In this document: positions 1 through 8,606 of the stretch, one piece after another | Numbering within the stretch: the first letter of the stretch is position 1 | How the letters are laid out: each line of letters begins with the position of its first letter | Source of the DNA: Paenibacillus marchantiophytorum | GTDB lineage: Bacteria > Bacillota > Bacilli > Paenibacillales > NBRC-103111 | NCBI RefSeq assembly: GCF_014640555.1 | Contig: NZ_BMHE01000039.1 | Coordinates: 1 to 64,000, forward strand | Length of the DNA: 64,000 bases | Direction: 5' to 3' | Made by a program: the position numbers and the translations under genes | The notes under the pieces: generated by a model | Database searches by the model: none | What the model was told of the DNA's origin: nothing | What the model saw: only the letters and a program-made list of their open reading frames with translations

Positions 1-123
1 GAAGTAGCCACACAGGCAAGTAAAAAGCTCTCAAAATTGATTAAAAGTCAACTCCAACAATGGATCGCCGGTTTGCCCAGTTATCTTAAGGCTTACTTGC
101 CCATTTCAAGCTGCGAAGTTTGA
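1..123 (+). CDS. 3' end of an unidentified gene
   Basis: The first 41 codons of the window are open on the plus strand and stop at a TGA at 121-123. The encoded tail is amphipathic and Lys/Gln-rich, then has a Leu/Pro stretch and ends in SSCEV. I do not recognise the family. The start lies outside the window, so it could be a real C-terminus or a chance frame. Confidence 0.3.
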   Translation, partial: EVATQASKKLSKLIKSQLQQWIAGLPSYLKAYLPISSCEV

Positions 124-243
124 GTTCATTATACTTGAACTACATTAAAGCCAGATGAAATTTAACTACCGAAATTAATAAAATTTGTTAGTAGTGCTGG
201 ATTATCATAAATAGCTCCTTCTTCCACTACCATGCCCCCGTTA

Positions 244-1380
244 TCATTTCTGGTCACTCTTATCGATGGGGACAATTATCTCTTCTTCTGGCGAGTTCAT
301 TGCGATAAGACTCTTCGTCAGAATCAAGGTTCTATTATCCTTCCAAAACTTAATATAGTAATCATATTTATCTTCAGGTTTTTGCTCGATTACTATTGTT
401 TTCTGACCCGTAAGCAAATCAAGGACAACGACATCGGAACAATTGTCGCTTTCTAACGTAAGGTCATACTTGGCTTTATTGTGTTTGTCAGTTATTTCTA
501 TCCCTACTATCTTGGTACCGTCAGGTGAGAACTTTAACCGTGCATAATTGTGCATATCGTACTTCTTCATGCCGACTTTATCCCAAACAAGGATGGTACT
601 AGTACGAGAAGGTGACGTTCCTGTGTCGATGTAGAGTTTCTGGGCGTCTGATGACCAAGCGAGTTGACCTACCATATCGTACTCCATGAAGGTCTCTTCT
701 TTAGAAGTTACCCCATTTAGGATCGTCACGCCTTGGTTGTTCTTATAGTAAGCTAATTTTAGACCGTTGCTTGAGATAGCGTATACGTCACTCTGAGTAT
801 TGATAATCCTCATGCGATCATCTATGGTTTCCTGCGCATTTTCTTTTATGTTTAGGATGTAATCCTTCGTTACTGGCTTTCCAAGGTTTACATTCTCCCC
901 ATCTTTATAATTAGGTTGGTAGAGTTTTAACGAATCTTCTTCAACGAGAATATCGTACTCTAAGGATGCTACTTCTCCAGTGTCCGAAGTTATTGAAAGA
1001 GGGATGCTGTATGAGTAGTAAGGCTTCCCCCCTATGATCGGGTGTGGAGCATCAACGGCTAATTTGGGGGTGCCCATCTTAAAGTGAGCATCTTTGAGCT
1101 TTTCTTGGGCTAACTTAGTAAACTGTTCGAGCAAAGACTTCCTGACTTCTAACTCGGGCTTGGACATTTTAATGTCAGTAGACTTAAAGCCGGGAGTTAC
1201 AAAAGTTGCAGAAGTTGCAGGAGTCGCAGACGGTTCAGGATTTGGAGAAGGAGTACCATCAAGCTTAGAGCTTGATGGGGACTGTGTGACTATCGGAGTC
1301 AGCTGAACCGTTGGAACAGCAGGTTTCGACTCACAAGCCGCTAAAGCAAATAAGGACATACATACTAGCAGCTTTTTCAA
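244..1380 (-). CDS. Secreted lipoprotein with WD40/TolB-like propeller repeats
   Basis: A 378-residue predicted lipoprotein. The N-terminus has a short charged start, a hydrophobic core and a lipobox (ALAAC) with Cys16 as the lipidation site, followed by a Pro/Ser/Thr-rich linker to about residue 65. The C-terminal half (about 190-375) has repeated blade-like segments such as SSNGLKLAY, SSDAQKLYI and SPDGTKIVG, which resemble WD40/TolB propeller blades. No catalytic motif is evident. It stands alone, with the next gene also on the minus strand about 95 bp upstream. The role is unknown; an extracytoplasmic sensing or scaffold function is only a guess. Confidence 0.7.
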   Translation of the reverse strand: MKKLLVCMSLFALAACESKPAVPTVQLTPIVTQSPSSSKLDGTPSPNPEPSATPATSATFVTPGFKSTDIKMSKPELEVRKSLLEQFTKLAQEKLKDAHFKMGTPKLAVDAPHPIIGGKPYYSYSIPLSITSDTGEVASLEYDILVEEDSLKLYQPNYKDGENVNLGKPVTKDYILNIKENAQETIDDRMRIINTQSDVYAISSNGLKLAYYKNNQGVTILNGVTSKEETFMEYDMVGQLAWSSDAQKLYIDTGTSPSRTSTILVWDKVGMKKYDMHNYARLKFSPDGTKIVGIEITDKHNKAKYDLTLESDNCSDVVVLDLLTGQKTIVIEQKPEDKYDYYIKFWKDNRTLILTKSLIAMNSPEEEIIVPIDKSDQK

Positions 1381-1475
1381 AGTGAACTCTCCCCCTCAGT
1401 TTTCAATAAATATATTTAAGTCCCATAAATCACATTCATTCTCAATACGTTGCCAAACACTTTTAATTTAACTAT

Positions 1476-1976
1476 CTATGAGGAGCAATTATCTAAATAT
1501 CTTTGAGCTTGACGGAAAAATTCTAAACTTTCTCCCTCACTACCAAATGATCTCTTTGGTATGATATACGCCATAATCGAATCAACAAAAATAAAAATAT
1601 ACTTCTCATCTTGTTCTACACTTCTGACTCCGCTCCATTTATAACTGCTTTGGCTTACTGAATTTAGTTGATGTATGCCTATTTCGTTTATTTCAACTGT
1701 ACGCTCTCCTAGTATTCCTTCTTTACTATCTGGATAGCTCATCACTCTTTTTTTCATATTTAAATAGGAGAATACACATGCAAGCCCTCCTCCAAAGATC
1801 CCCCAGCATAAAGAGAAAACGAATGGAAGTTTAAATAACAACAATAGAATAGTTAGGACGACTGGTACCGATATATTGCTTATCATAAATCTGTTTCTTA
1901 GTTTAGGTATATTGAATAAAGCGTACTTGTTATAATCCCAGTAATCAGACCTCGTAATGTTTGTTGTAATCTTCAT
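1476..1976 (-). CDS. YcxB-like membrane protein
   Basis: A 166-residue protein with two adjacent membrane segments (about residues 30-75) followed by a soluble domain. In that domain an EINEIGIHQ stretch leads into a YKWSGV segment and an IIPKRSF segment. This order (two membrane helices, then a PH-like YcxB domain with a W-x-x-V and an IPKR motif) is typical of the YcxB-like family of Firmicutes, whose biochemical role is unknown. An AGGACAAGG stretch precedes the ATG. The gene appears intact and has no obvious functional partner. Confidence 0.65.
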   Translation of the reverse strand: MKITTNITRSDYWDYNKYALFNIPKLRNRFMISNISVPVVLTILLLLFKLPFVFSLCWGIFGGGLACVFSYLNMKKRVMSYPDSKEGILGERTVEINEIGIHQLNSVSQSSYKWSGVRSVEQDEKYIFIFVDSIMAYIIPKRSFGSEGESLEFFRQAQRYLDNCSS

Positions 1977-2096
1977 TTGACCTTGTCCTCCTACTATTTT
2001 CGTTACTTCAATTAAAAGTTATTCTTTGACTTAACCACAAATGGATTTATATAATTTGGTACATTATACCATTAAATTCAAATAAAAACTCCAGAC

Positions 2097-2137
2097 AAAA
2101 AAACCGAAACCCCAGGGAGTCCCGGTCTTTTCATTAT
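2097..2137 (-). terminator. Rho-independent terminator
   Basis: Read on the minus strand, an ACCG...CGGT hairpin with an inner ACTCC/GGGGT pairing is followed by a run of seven T. It lies just downstream of the broken binding-protein gene. Confidence 0.65.
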
Positions 2138-2156
2138 CTACGTTAGAATCAAACAA

Positions 2157-2870
2157 TCATTTCTTCGAATACCACTCGTTCACCGCATCCATCGCGGCCT
2201 TGCCGCCCTTAGCATCAAACTCCTGTGTGAATTTGTCGAACTCAGACAAATCTCGTTTACCCATAATAAATTTCATCGAGGTTTCTTCAACGTAATTACG
2301 TAATTCCGCGAACTTGGAACCGTACGCTTCAATGGATGGCGCGAAATTCGTTTCCTCACGCGATTTTTTGAATGCCAGATGAGGCTCGTAATAAGGCAAC
2401 AAACTTTTGGCTTTAAGTCTTGCATTAATACCAAAATCGGTATCGCCTAAACCATACATCGAACGCCAGCTAATTTTATCGCTCTGCTCCTTGGTCTGCG
2501 TATATGCCCCATTCACTTCTGTGTAATCTTCGCCCTTAATGCCATAGTTGATCAGAATATCGGTTTCTGGCTTGTACAAAAAGTTCAGATATTGGGCTGC
2601 ACCCAGCTTGTTTTTAGCTTGCTTGGGAATAATTACGTATTTCGTTGAAATCGAAGCATCCTGAATCCCCGATTGCCCATTTTTCCCAACAGGTGGCGCG
2701 ATAAACTGCACATTACCGCCATTTTTCTTTTCCTGCAAAGCCTTATCAACGTCAATCGGTGCAGAACTGCTGGTTAGATTTTATCCTGGTTGCCTTCCCA
2801 GGTAACACGTGTTTCTTGAGCTTTCAAGGCGCAACCTGCTCCACACGGAGCGTGCTAGTTTTCGTCGACA
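2157..2870 (-). pseudogene. Broken LplA-type sugar ABC solute-binding protein (C-terminal fragment)
   Basis: The open part (2157-2738) encodes about 193 residues that match the C-terminal lobe of LplA-type extracellular binding proteins: a QFIAPPVGKNG stretch, an YLNFLYKPETD segment, an FGINARLK segment and a final MDAVNEWYSKK. There is no start codon where one would be needed, no signal peptide and no N-terminal lobe. A further in-family piece (TWEGNQDKI, stop) lies upstream in another frame at about 2770-2850, so at least one frameshift separates the parts. No permease genes adjoin it. It is best read as the decayed remnant of a sugar transporter related to the intact ones at 25-28 kb and 46-50 kb. 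Confidence 0.75.
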
Positions 2871-3088
2871 AATCGATCATACCGAGGCGCTCCTTTTTTG
2901 ACAAAGGCTATTTCTTAGCCCTAACAGCATATTTAGCTGAATGAACAAAAAAGAGATGCGCGAGGCAAACTCCTTCACTATCGTTTTCTTTTATACTAAC
3001 GCATAGATAATCGATGCATAGAGATTCAACGCCTGAAGAATTGCTCTAAAATTATATAACTAATTGGATAATAATGAATTATTTGTAA

Positions 3089-3208
3089 TTGCCAGTGACA
3101 GTTGATAACGAAAATCGGCCCATTCGCATGTTTACGAATGAACCGAATATTCAAATTCAACGGGATGAAAACTCGGTTATCATAGCGATTGATACAGATT
3201 TCCATCCA
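3089..3208 (+). pseudogene. Possible coding remnant of unknown family
   Basis: A 40-codon stretch on the plus strand reads like genuine protein (IRMFTNEPNIQIQ, then IIAIDTDFHP) but has no convincing ribosome site. It runs into the 3' end of an oppositely oriented gene, after which the frame loses its protein-like character. It may be the leftover of a larger gene, in keeping with the other broken genes nearby. The family is not recognised. Confidence 0.25.
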
Positions 3209-3214
3209 CTGTAT

Positions 3215-3925
3215 TTAATTACCTTTTTGAGTATTTTCTTTATCTACAGGTGCAGATATTTCCTTGATGTTAGTTTTATCAACATTAAAAATTGAAGCTT
3301 TTAAATCATTTTTTTCTATTGTGTATTCTTCTGTTGATACTAAAATTTCTTTACCACCAACAACTTCGAACATCTCTTTTTTAATAGGAAGATCGGTGTT
3401 AGCATCAATACTAACTTTAGTAATTTTACTTCCTTCTACAGATTTAATCTTTTTAGTATTTTGATCATTAATAAATTGGCCACTATCATCAATCCATTTT
3501 TTAAATGATAGTTCAGCTTTTATCTCTTTAAGTAATGATTTGCTGATTAATTCTTTGTTCTCATTTGCTATGTTCTCTGGAAGTAACCATGTGAACGATT
3601 CTAATTTCCCATTATTATTTCCAATCGATATGACTCTTTTTCCTGATTCAGTTACGATTACTTTGTTTTCTAATGTACCATCAGGCTTATAATTTTCAGA
3701 CTTTTCTTCTAAATTAACCGTATCCCTATAGAAGTGTGCAACTTTATTATTCTCAGAGGTTATTTTAACATGTTCAATACCTACACCAAGAACTGCATTT
3801 GATGCATTTACAGAATCCCTAGCAATTTCATTAGCATTTGCTTTGGCTGAAGGCAGGGTTTGCCAAGTAATTGCCCCTAATATTAAAGCACTCAAAGGAA
3901 TCAAAATTAATTTTTTATTCATCAT
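3215..3925 (-). CDS. Secreted or anchored protein of unknown function (LolA-like appearance)
   Basis: A 236-residue protein starting at the ATGATG preceded by a perfect AGGAGG (about 3931-3936). An upstream in-frame ATG at 3967 is less likely because it would overlap the preceding gene. The N-terminus (MMNKKLILIPLSALILGAI) is a signal peptide or anchor. The mature part has alternating beta-strand patterns (VISIGNNNGKLESFTWLLP; KITKVSIDANTDLPIKKEMF) reminiscent of LolA/RseB-like lipid-binding folds, but this is weak. It lies 20 bp downstream of the SH3b protein gene, so the two are probably one operon. Confidence 0.6.
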   Translation of the reverse strand: MMNKKLILIPLSALILGAITWQTLPSAKANANEIARDSVNASNAVLGVGIEHVKITSENNKVAHFYRDTVNLEEKSENYKPDGTLENKVIVTESGKRVISIGNNNGKLESFTWLLPENIANENKELISKSLLKEIKAELSFKKWIDDSGQFINDQNTKKIKSVEGSKITKVSIDANTDLPIKKEMFEVVGGKEILVSTEEYTIEKNDLKASIFNVDKTNIKEISAPVDKENTQKGN

Positions 3926-3945
3926 TTCACCCTCCTGATAATTTC

Positions 3946-4572
3946 CTAGTATGAATTTAAATGCCATCCGTTAAGTGGGTACCCGTACGAAGCGTCATAC
4001 GGATGCTCCGGGTCTCCCATACGCCATGCATTAACGTTACACATTTGCGCTTCAACACCACCATCTGAAATCCAATCTGCACGGTCTCCTGGAATGCTAG
4101 TTCCATTTGGCCAATGTGCTTGATTTGGCCCTGAAAATGATGGGCAGGTACTGCTATATGCTCTTGGTGTACCACCACTCTTTTGGACGACTCCCCCGAA
4201 AGCATGGTTTAAATAACTAACCATCGAGCCACTCGTACCATCAGCTTCAGCAATCCACCCAACTGCGCTTGTTGAATATTGTCCTATGCTTGAAACTGGA
4301 TAGTAGGCCTTCAACATGTCGTATCGTGGACTGTTCTGAGTAACTCTACAATCTGCTGGGGACCCATAGTTACAATACTCAATTACATCAGCTCCTTTAC
4401 TTATGGTAGCAATTGTAGAATAAGTAGTTCCAGGGCCTATTCTAACGCTTAGACTATTAGCTGTTACATCATAAACCGATAATGTGGTACTACTTGCTAA
4501 TGCAGCACTGGGTATGAATGTAACTAGTAAAACAAATAAAACAGATAGAGTACAAATGAATTTTTTATACAT
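3946..4572 (-). CDS. Secreted protein with an N-terminal SH3b domain
   Basis: A 208-residue exported protein. A clear signal peptide (residues 1-26, ending near ALASS) is followed by a bacterial SH3 (SH3b) domain at about 30-110. Its signature LSVRIGPGTTYSTIATISKG is the usual L-x-V-R-x-G-P-x-x-x-Y pattern that binds cell-wall peptide or mediates protein contact. Residues 110-208 are rich in Trp, Gly, Pro and paired Cys and match no catalytic domain I recognise. The next gene follows after 20 bp on the same strand. A wall-associated role is inferred from the SH3b domain only. Confidence 0.7.
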   Translation of the reverse strand: MYKKFICTLSVLFVLLVTFIPSAALASSTTLSVYDVTANSLSVRIGPGTTYSTIATISKGADVIEYCNYGSPADCRVTQNSPRYDMLKAYYPVSSIGQYSTSAVGWIAEADGTSGSMVSYLNHAFGGVVQKSGGTPRAYSSTCPSFSGPNQAHWPNGTSIPGDRADWISDGGVEAQMCNVNAWRMGDPEHPYDASYGYPLNGWHLNSY

Positions 4573-4789
4573 TTTTTACCTTCAATGAGAATATTTTATT
4601 TAAATATAAAACAATATAACATTTTACTTTATTTGTAAATATTTTTTGTAACCATCTTTTAAAGTGTATATACTCATTAGACGAAGGAAATAGTAAAAAG
4701 TTTCCATTTTATTCTGTAATTTGTTGTCTGTGATGGCTAATTTCTTAGCTACTCTTTTTAGTCTTCCATCTTAAATTAAAATCGAAATT

Positions 4790-5055
4790 CATTGGTAGCC
4801 CTGGAAGAATTGGGGTTTCAGGTGTATTCAGGCACCAAAGCGGGGCAAAAACCTTTACCGCCGGGAAGAACTTCTCAAGCTCTATCTTTACTGTTATATG
4901 AACGGCATCCGTTCATCTCGCAAGATGGAAACCGAGACGAAAAGAAATAATGAACTGATGTGGTTAATTGGTAGGCTTCAGCCGGACCACGGCACTTTGT
5001 CTGCTTTCATGAAGAGTAACCACACGGCCATAAAATAGCTTTTTAAAGAATCTGT
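4790..5055 (+). mobile_element. Decayed IS1182-family transposase fragment
   Basis: The plus strand reads R-R-E-E-L-L-K-L-Y-L-Y-C-Y-M-N-G-I-R-S-S and then ELMWLIGRLQPDHGTL. This is the N-terminal signature of IS1182-type transposases (LLKLYLYGYLN...SSR...NIELMWL). A frameshift lies near 4855 and an in-frame TAG near 5038. The element then breaks off into unrelated sequence at about 5050. No inverted repeats were identified, so only an internal fragment remains. Confidence 0.7.
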
Positions 5056-5510
5056 CGTATAGATAAGCAGCATTCTGTTGCTCGCATCCAGCGGCTGGTC
5101 ATCCAGTGATGCCACTGACATTGTTCCTTTCGGCAGACTTGCACTCATCGTAACAGGCCCAAGCTCATAGCTGTTGTTATTCAAAGTCCCTGTTGCAGCC
5201 ACCACTTAGGGTGTGTTAATAAAATACGTATTCAAATTAAGGTCAAAGAGGAGTTCTTCCGTGTCGGAAACCAATTTATTCTCATTCAAATTCGCAAGCA
5301 TACTGGTTTTCAGGCCGCTATCATCGATGGCATTGATAAACGTCTCCGCCACTTGCTTCAACTTCATACTGTTCGTATTTTTTATTGGCAGCAGGGATAT
5401 CCCCGCTTGCAATCTGCGCATCTGTGAGGTCCGGTGTAATCTTATAGATGGCGTAAGGCTCTCCCGGCTTATCAGCATAGACCGTTACCATCTTGAACAA
5501 ATGCGCGATG
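5050..5510 (-). pseudogene. Broken glycosidase-like gene fragment
   Basis: On the minus strand three overlapping frames give one continuous protein-like reading. VTVYADKPGEPYAIYKI and a TDAQIASGDIP segment come first; a frameshift near 5380 leads to MKLKQVAETFINAIDDSG and LNTYFINTP; an in-frame TAA at about 5212 is followed by VVAATGTLNNNSYELG and SNRMLLIYTTDS. The pattern resembles the C-terminal beta region of large secreted glycoside hydrolases, but the family is uncertain. At least one frameshift, one nonsense codon and truncation against the IS1182 remnant show it is dead. Confidence 0.6.
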
Positions 5511-5744
5511 TACGTGCGATTTTGCCTTACGGATTACGCTTGATTTCCCAACTGCAATCACCTTAAAGCGCTCTTAAAAATGTCGCCACCTATGTGGACT
5601 ACACATCACTCCCTGCATCCAAATGAATAGCTGCATGTAAAGGCATTCTTACTTCCTACTGAACCTTTACGCTATTTCAGCCTAATATACGGGATCCCCT
5701 ACGGAAGCAGCAATGATATTATGTCTTATATTTTCGTGATTTTA

Positions 5745-6015
5745 TAAACAGGCTGAGGCAAGCCCAAGCCCCTAACGAACTCTATACCTTTTATTCGATC
5801 AAAATCGCTCATTCTGAAAATCTATTGAACTTCAGATGCGCTATTTCAAGTAAATGATCACCATTCGACCAATAAAGTGCCGGATAGCGCCAACTCCGTT
5901 CATTAAATCTCCAAAGTAGCCATTTTCCGGTCTATAAGCATCATACCGTTCATTAGCTGCCCTTTGAGACCGAAAACCGCCGTAGCAAAGAAAGCTGCGG
6001 TGGACGCCAATAAGG
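5745..6015. repeat. Dispersed ~250-bp repeat, family B, copy 1
   Basis: Related by eye to 37508-37770 and 61163-61398. The best conserved blocks are CATTAAATCTCCAAAG.AGCCATTTTC and CAAAATCG..C.TTCTGAAAATCTA. One minus-strand frame is open for 70 codons here, but the other copies are interrupted in that frame, so it is treated as non-coding. Copies 1 and 2 both have a CCTAGCC/GGCTAGG hairpin beyond their right end. The rest of 5511-6146 shows nothing else recognisable. Confidence 0.75.
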
Positions 6016-6073
6016 GGTAAGCTTCGCTCACCCAAATAGTTTCCTCCTTTCACACGAGGCAGCTAAAGTAAAA

Positions 6074-6106
6074 AGACCTAGCCTGCTGCCGCGGCTAGGT
6101 TCTCTA
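6074..6106 (-). terminator. Terminator of the ADP-ribosylglycohydrolase gene
   Basis: On the minus strand ACCTAGCC pairs with GGCTAGGT around a 9-nt GC-rich loop and is followed by CTTTTTA. It lies about 40 bp downstream of the stop codon. Confidence 0.75.
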
Positions 6107-6146
6107 CAATTGTGTGCTGGGAGATACATAAGCAAGCTAAATAAGC

Positions 6147-7541
6147 TTATTTCCGCCCACTTTCAGCAGATATCTTCTTAAACACCTCATAGCTGCGTTT
6201 GGCGCAATCCGAAATAGCTATGGGATGGAATCCTCTCACTTCTGCGTATAGTTTATCATTAAGCGGCTCGACCCATTGAGCCGGAAGCTTATCTGCACCT
6301 AGCTTCGCCCCCATTATCGATCCAACCGTAGCTCCGTTGCAATCTGTATCCCAACCGCCTAAAACCGCTGTCGTAACAGCCAGCTCAAAATCGTCCTTCG
6401 CAAAGATGAGCGAAGCCGCAACTAATGCTGCGTTATTGTTCGTATGGACAGAATGATATTGCTTGAACGCTTCCCATATACGATCAACAAGATCCAATTG
6501 ATCTACAGCATCGCGTGCAATTTCTACAGCTTTTCGAATATCGTGAGCCAGTCGGCTGTCTCTAGGGATTTCACTAAGCCCGATTTCCACAATACGTTCA
6601 TTATCGGTTTCATTAAAAGCAGCTGCAATCATTGCTGCCACAAACATTTCCCCATAAATACCGTTCTTTACATGCGAAAAGGAAGCATCCCGCCAAGCTA
6701 ATTCTGCCGCCAGCTCTGGATTCCCCGCTGCGCCGTAAGCAAAGCTATCCGCTCTGATTTGTGCGCCAATCCACTCGCGATACGGGTTAAACCATGTTCG
6801 CACCCATTCAATCTTCTGCGCCCAGTCCTCCGGTTTGCTATCATTCATATGTGATGTCACCTGAGCAAAATTCAAATATGATTGTGTTTCTGCTGTACAT
6901 ACTTGCTGGTAGCTGAGGTGCATATGCCACAATTTGCCAATATCCCAAGAATCAAAATCCAATCCTTTTTCCTCTAAAAGAATCAAGCCTAACACGGTAT
7001 AACGTATATCATCGTCTGATTCCATAAACTGAATGTTTTCCTTGAAGCTTTTATGACACCAGTGACTTAGTTCCAATCCATACTCAGCAGACGCCCGTGA
7101 ACTCCCTGGGGTATATCCACTAATTGGCCAAGCATCTGCTCCTTTAAACCACAGCTCAATATTCTTCCAGCCAGCTCTCCCGCCGCTTCCCCCCATAAAT
7201 TGTCCCTGCTCAAGCGGTTTACCCAATGCACATCCAATACTTCGGCCGAGCCACGCACCCTGAAATTGATTTAGCCATTCTGCCTCTGACTTGTCCACAG
7301 TTATTCTTCTAGGTCCTTCCGGGCGCATAGCAAGAATACCAGGCAAATCAGATGGCTCAATAAACTTAAAATCCGCACCAATCTCAAGTTCCATCAACTG
7401 CTGATAAACGGCCATCAACTTCGCTTCGTCATCTCCAGCCTTAATCCACTTCGCTTGAAATCCACTTACATCACAGCCTTCTTCTCCCCTTTGAACGATT
7501 TCTAAATTGACAAGTTCCTTTAATTTTTCCCAGCCAGCCAT
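6147..7541 (-). CDS. ADP-ribosylglycohydrolase family protein
   Basis: A 464-residue protein of the ADP-ribosylglycohydrolase (DraG-like) fold, which uses a two-metal centre to hydrolyse N- or O-glycosidic bonds to ADP-ribose or related ligands. Visible family marks are FQGAWLGRSIGCALGKPLEQ (about 125-144), a middle ESDDDIRYTVLGLILLE with the metal-binding acidic cluster, and a C-terminal GGWDTDCNGATVGSIMGA, the classic G-x-D-T-D-x-x-x-A-x-x-G-x-x-x-G motif. The start chosen is the ATG at 7541 with AAGGTGG before it; an in-frame start 29 codons upstream lacks a ribosome site. The N-terminal 110 residues are extra relative to the minimal fold. An AraC gene sits 83 bp upstream on the same strand and probably controls it. 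Such proteins with AraC partners often belong to sugar or nucleoside metabolism, but the substrate is unknown. Confidence 0.85.
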   Translation of the reverse strand: MAGWEKLKELVNLEIVQRGEEGCDVSGFQAKWIKAGDDEAKLMAVYQQLMELEIGADFKFIEPSDLPGILAMRPEGPRRITVDKSEAEWLNQFQGAWLGRSIGCALGKPLEQGQFMGGSGGRAGWKNIELWFKGADAWPISGYTPGSSRASAEYGLELSHWCHKSFKENIQFMESDDDIRYTVLGLILLEEKGLDFDSWDIGKLWHMHLSYQQVCTAETQSYLNFAQVTSHMNDSKPEDWAQKIEWVRTWFNPYREWIGAQIRADSFAYGAAGNPELAAELAWRDASFSHVKNGIYGEMFVAAMIAAAFNETDNERIVEIGLSEIPRDSRLAHDIRKAVEIARDAVDQLDLVDRIWEAFKQYHSVHTNNNAALVAASLIFAKDDFELAVTTAVLGGWDTDCNGATVGSIMGAKLGADKLPAQWVEPLNDKLYAEVRGFHPIAISDCAKRSYEVFKKISAESGRK

Positions 7542-7624
7542 CGTGATTCCACCTTTTTTGAAAGAATTTAAGCTCATTATAATGGTTTGGCCTCTTCCAA
7601 TCCTCTCAATTTCCTTCCGACTTC

Positions 7625-8479
7625 TCAAAATAATTGATTAACGCCAAATTGTTTGCGATATTCTTGAGGCGACATTCCGACGACCAAACTAAATGCTCGA
7701 TAGAAGGACGCCAAGCTCTGAAACCCGCTGGAAAAACTAATGTCCGCGATACTATCAAGGTTAGTGACAAGTTGTTTCCTGGCTTCGCTAATGCGCAGCT
7801 GTGTCATATAATTCAAAAAGCTGCTCCCTGTATGCTCCTTGAACAAGCGGCTTGTCCGCGCACTGCTCCAGCCTAGATGAGCGGCAACATCTGTAAGCTG
7901 TAGGGGCTCCAGATACTTTTCTTTGACAAATAGCATCATCTCTTTGATCTCACGCTGGGATTTGGACATTTTTAGCCATTGCTCTTTGCTGAAAGTATTC
8001 CTGTAATGGCGAAGCAGTGTAACACCCAGCTCCAGCAATTTGCAGCGAGAAATCGTAAGATAACCCTCATCTTTCGTGTTTAGCTCCTCATAAATCTGCT
8101 GAATTAATGCTCCTATCTTCTGTGCAAGCGCTGTCCCAGCTGCTATATGATTCTCAAATCTCTCAGACCGATAAGCAAATGGCAGCAATAATCTTTCATC
8201 TTCTTCCAGGAAGAGACTAGGGTCGAAATTAACAAAAATATATCGGCTTGGATCATGCTGAGCGGATTGTGCTATATGCAGTTCCGTATTATTGACAATA
8301 AATACATCACCTTTGCTAACCTCATACTGCTTATTTTCAAAAACAAATTGCCCTTTGCCTTCCAAGCAATAGCCCATTTCCAAACTTGAATGAAAATGAA
8401 GAGGCTGCAGATACGGTTTAGGACACCAAAGATAAGCATTAATTGGAATGAGATTGTCATATTCTATCTTCATCTTCAT
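7625..8479 (-). CDS. AraC-family transcriptional regulator with cupin sensor
   Basis: A 284-residue regulator. The N-terminal cupin (about 15-100; PLHFHSSLEMGYCLEGKG, the His-rich barrel strand, then YEVSKGDVFIVNNTELH) probably binds a small sugar-like ligand. The C-terminal double HTH (about 180-280) has the AraC signature DISFSSGFQSLASFYRAFSLVVGMSPQEYR. It lies directly upstream of the ADP-ribosylglycohydrolase gene and is likely its local activator. An AAGGTGG stretch lies 12 nt before the ATG; a second ATG two codons later is an alternative start. Confidence 0.9.
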   Translation of the reverse strand: MKMKIEYDNLIPINAYLWCPKPYLQPLHFHSSLEMGYCLEGKGQFVFENKQYEVSKGDVFIVNNTELHIAQSAQHDPSRYIFVNFDPSLFLEEDERLLLPFAYRSERFENHIAAGTALAQKIGALIQQIYEELNTKDEGYLTISRCKLLELGVTLLRHYRNTFSKEQWLKMSKSQREIKEMMLFVKEKYLEPLQLTDVAAHLGWSSARTSRLFKEHTGSSFLNYMTQLRISEARKQLVTNLDSIADISFSSGFQSLASFYRAFSLVVGMSPQEYRKQFGVNQLF

Positions 8480-8566
8480 TTCGTTTCAGTCCACCTTCGA
8501 AATTATGATAGCTATATTTTACCATCAGCAAAAAAGTAATGAAATTGAAAAGTGAGTATAAAACAG

Positions 8567-8606
8567 CAAAAACCCCTGTTAAAGCAATAGCTTCAACAGG
8601 GGCTCA
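8567..8606 (-). terminator. Terminator overlapping the end of the DoxX gene
   Basis: CCCCTGTT and AACAGGGG form the stem with an inner GAAGC/GCTTT pairing, followed on the minus strand by TTTTTGC. The hairpin contains the last codons and stop of the DoxX gene (stop at 8593). Confidence 0.8.

Noticed and set aside
5841..6053. 70-codon open frame on the minus strand in family B copy 1
   Set aside because: The same frame is interrupted in the other two copies and has no steady coding character; treated as repeat DNA.
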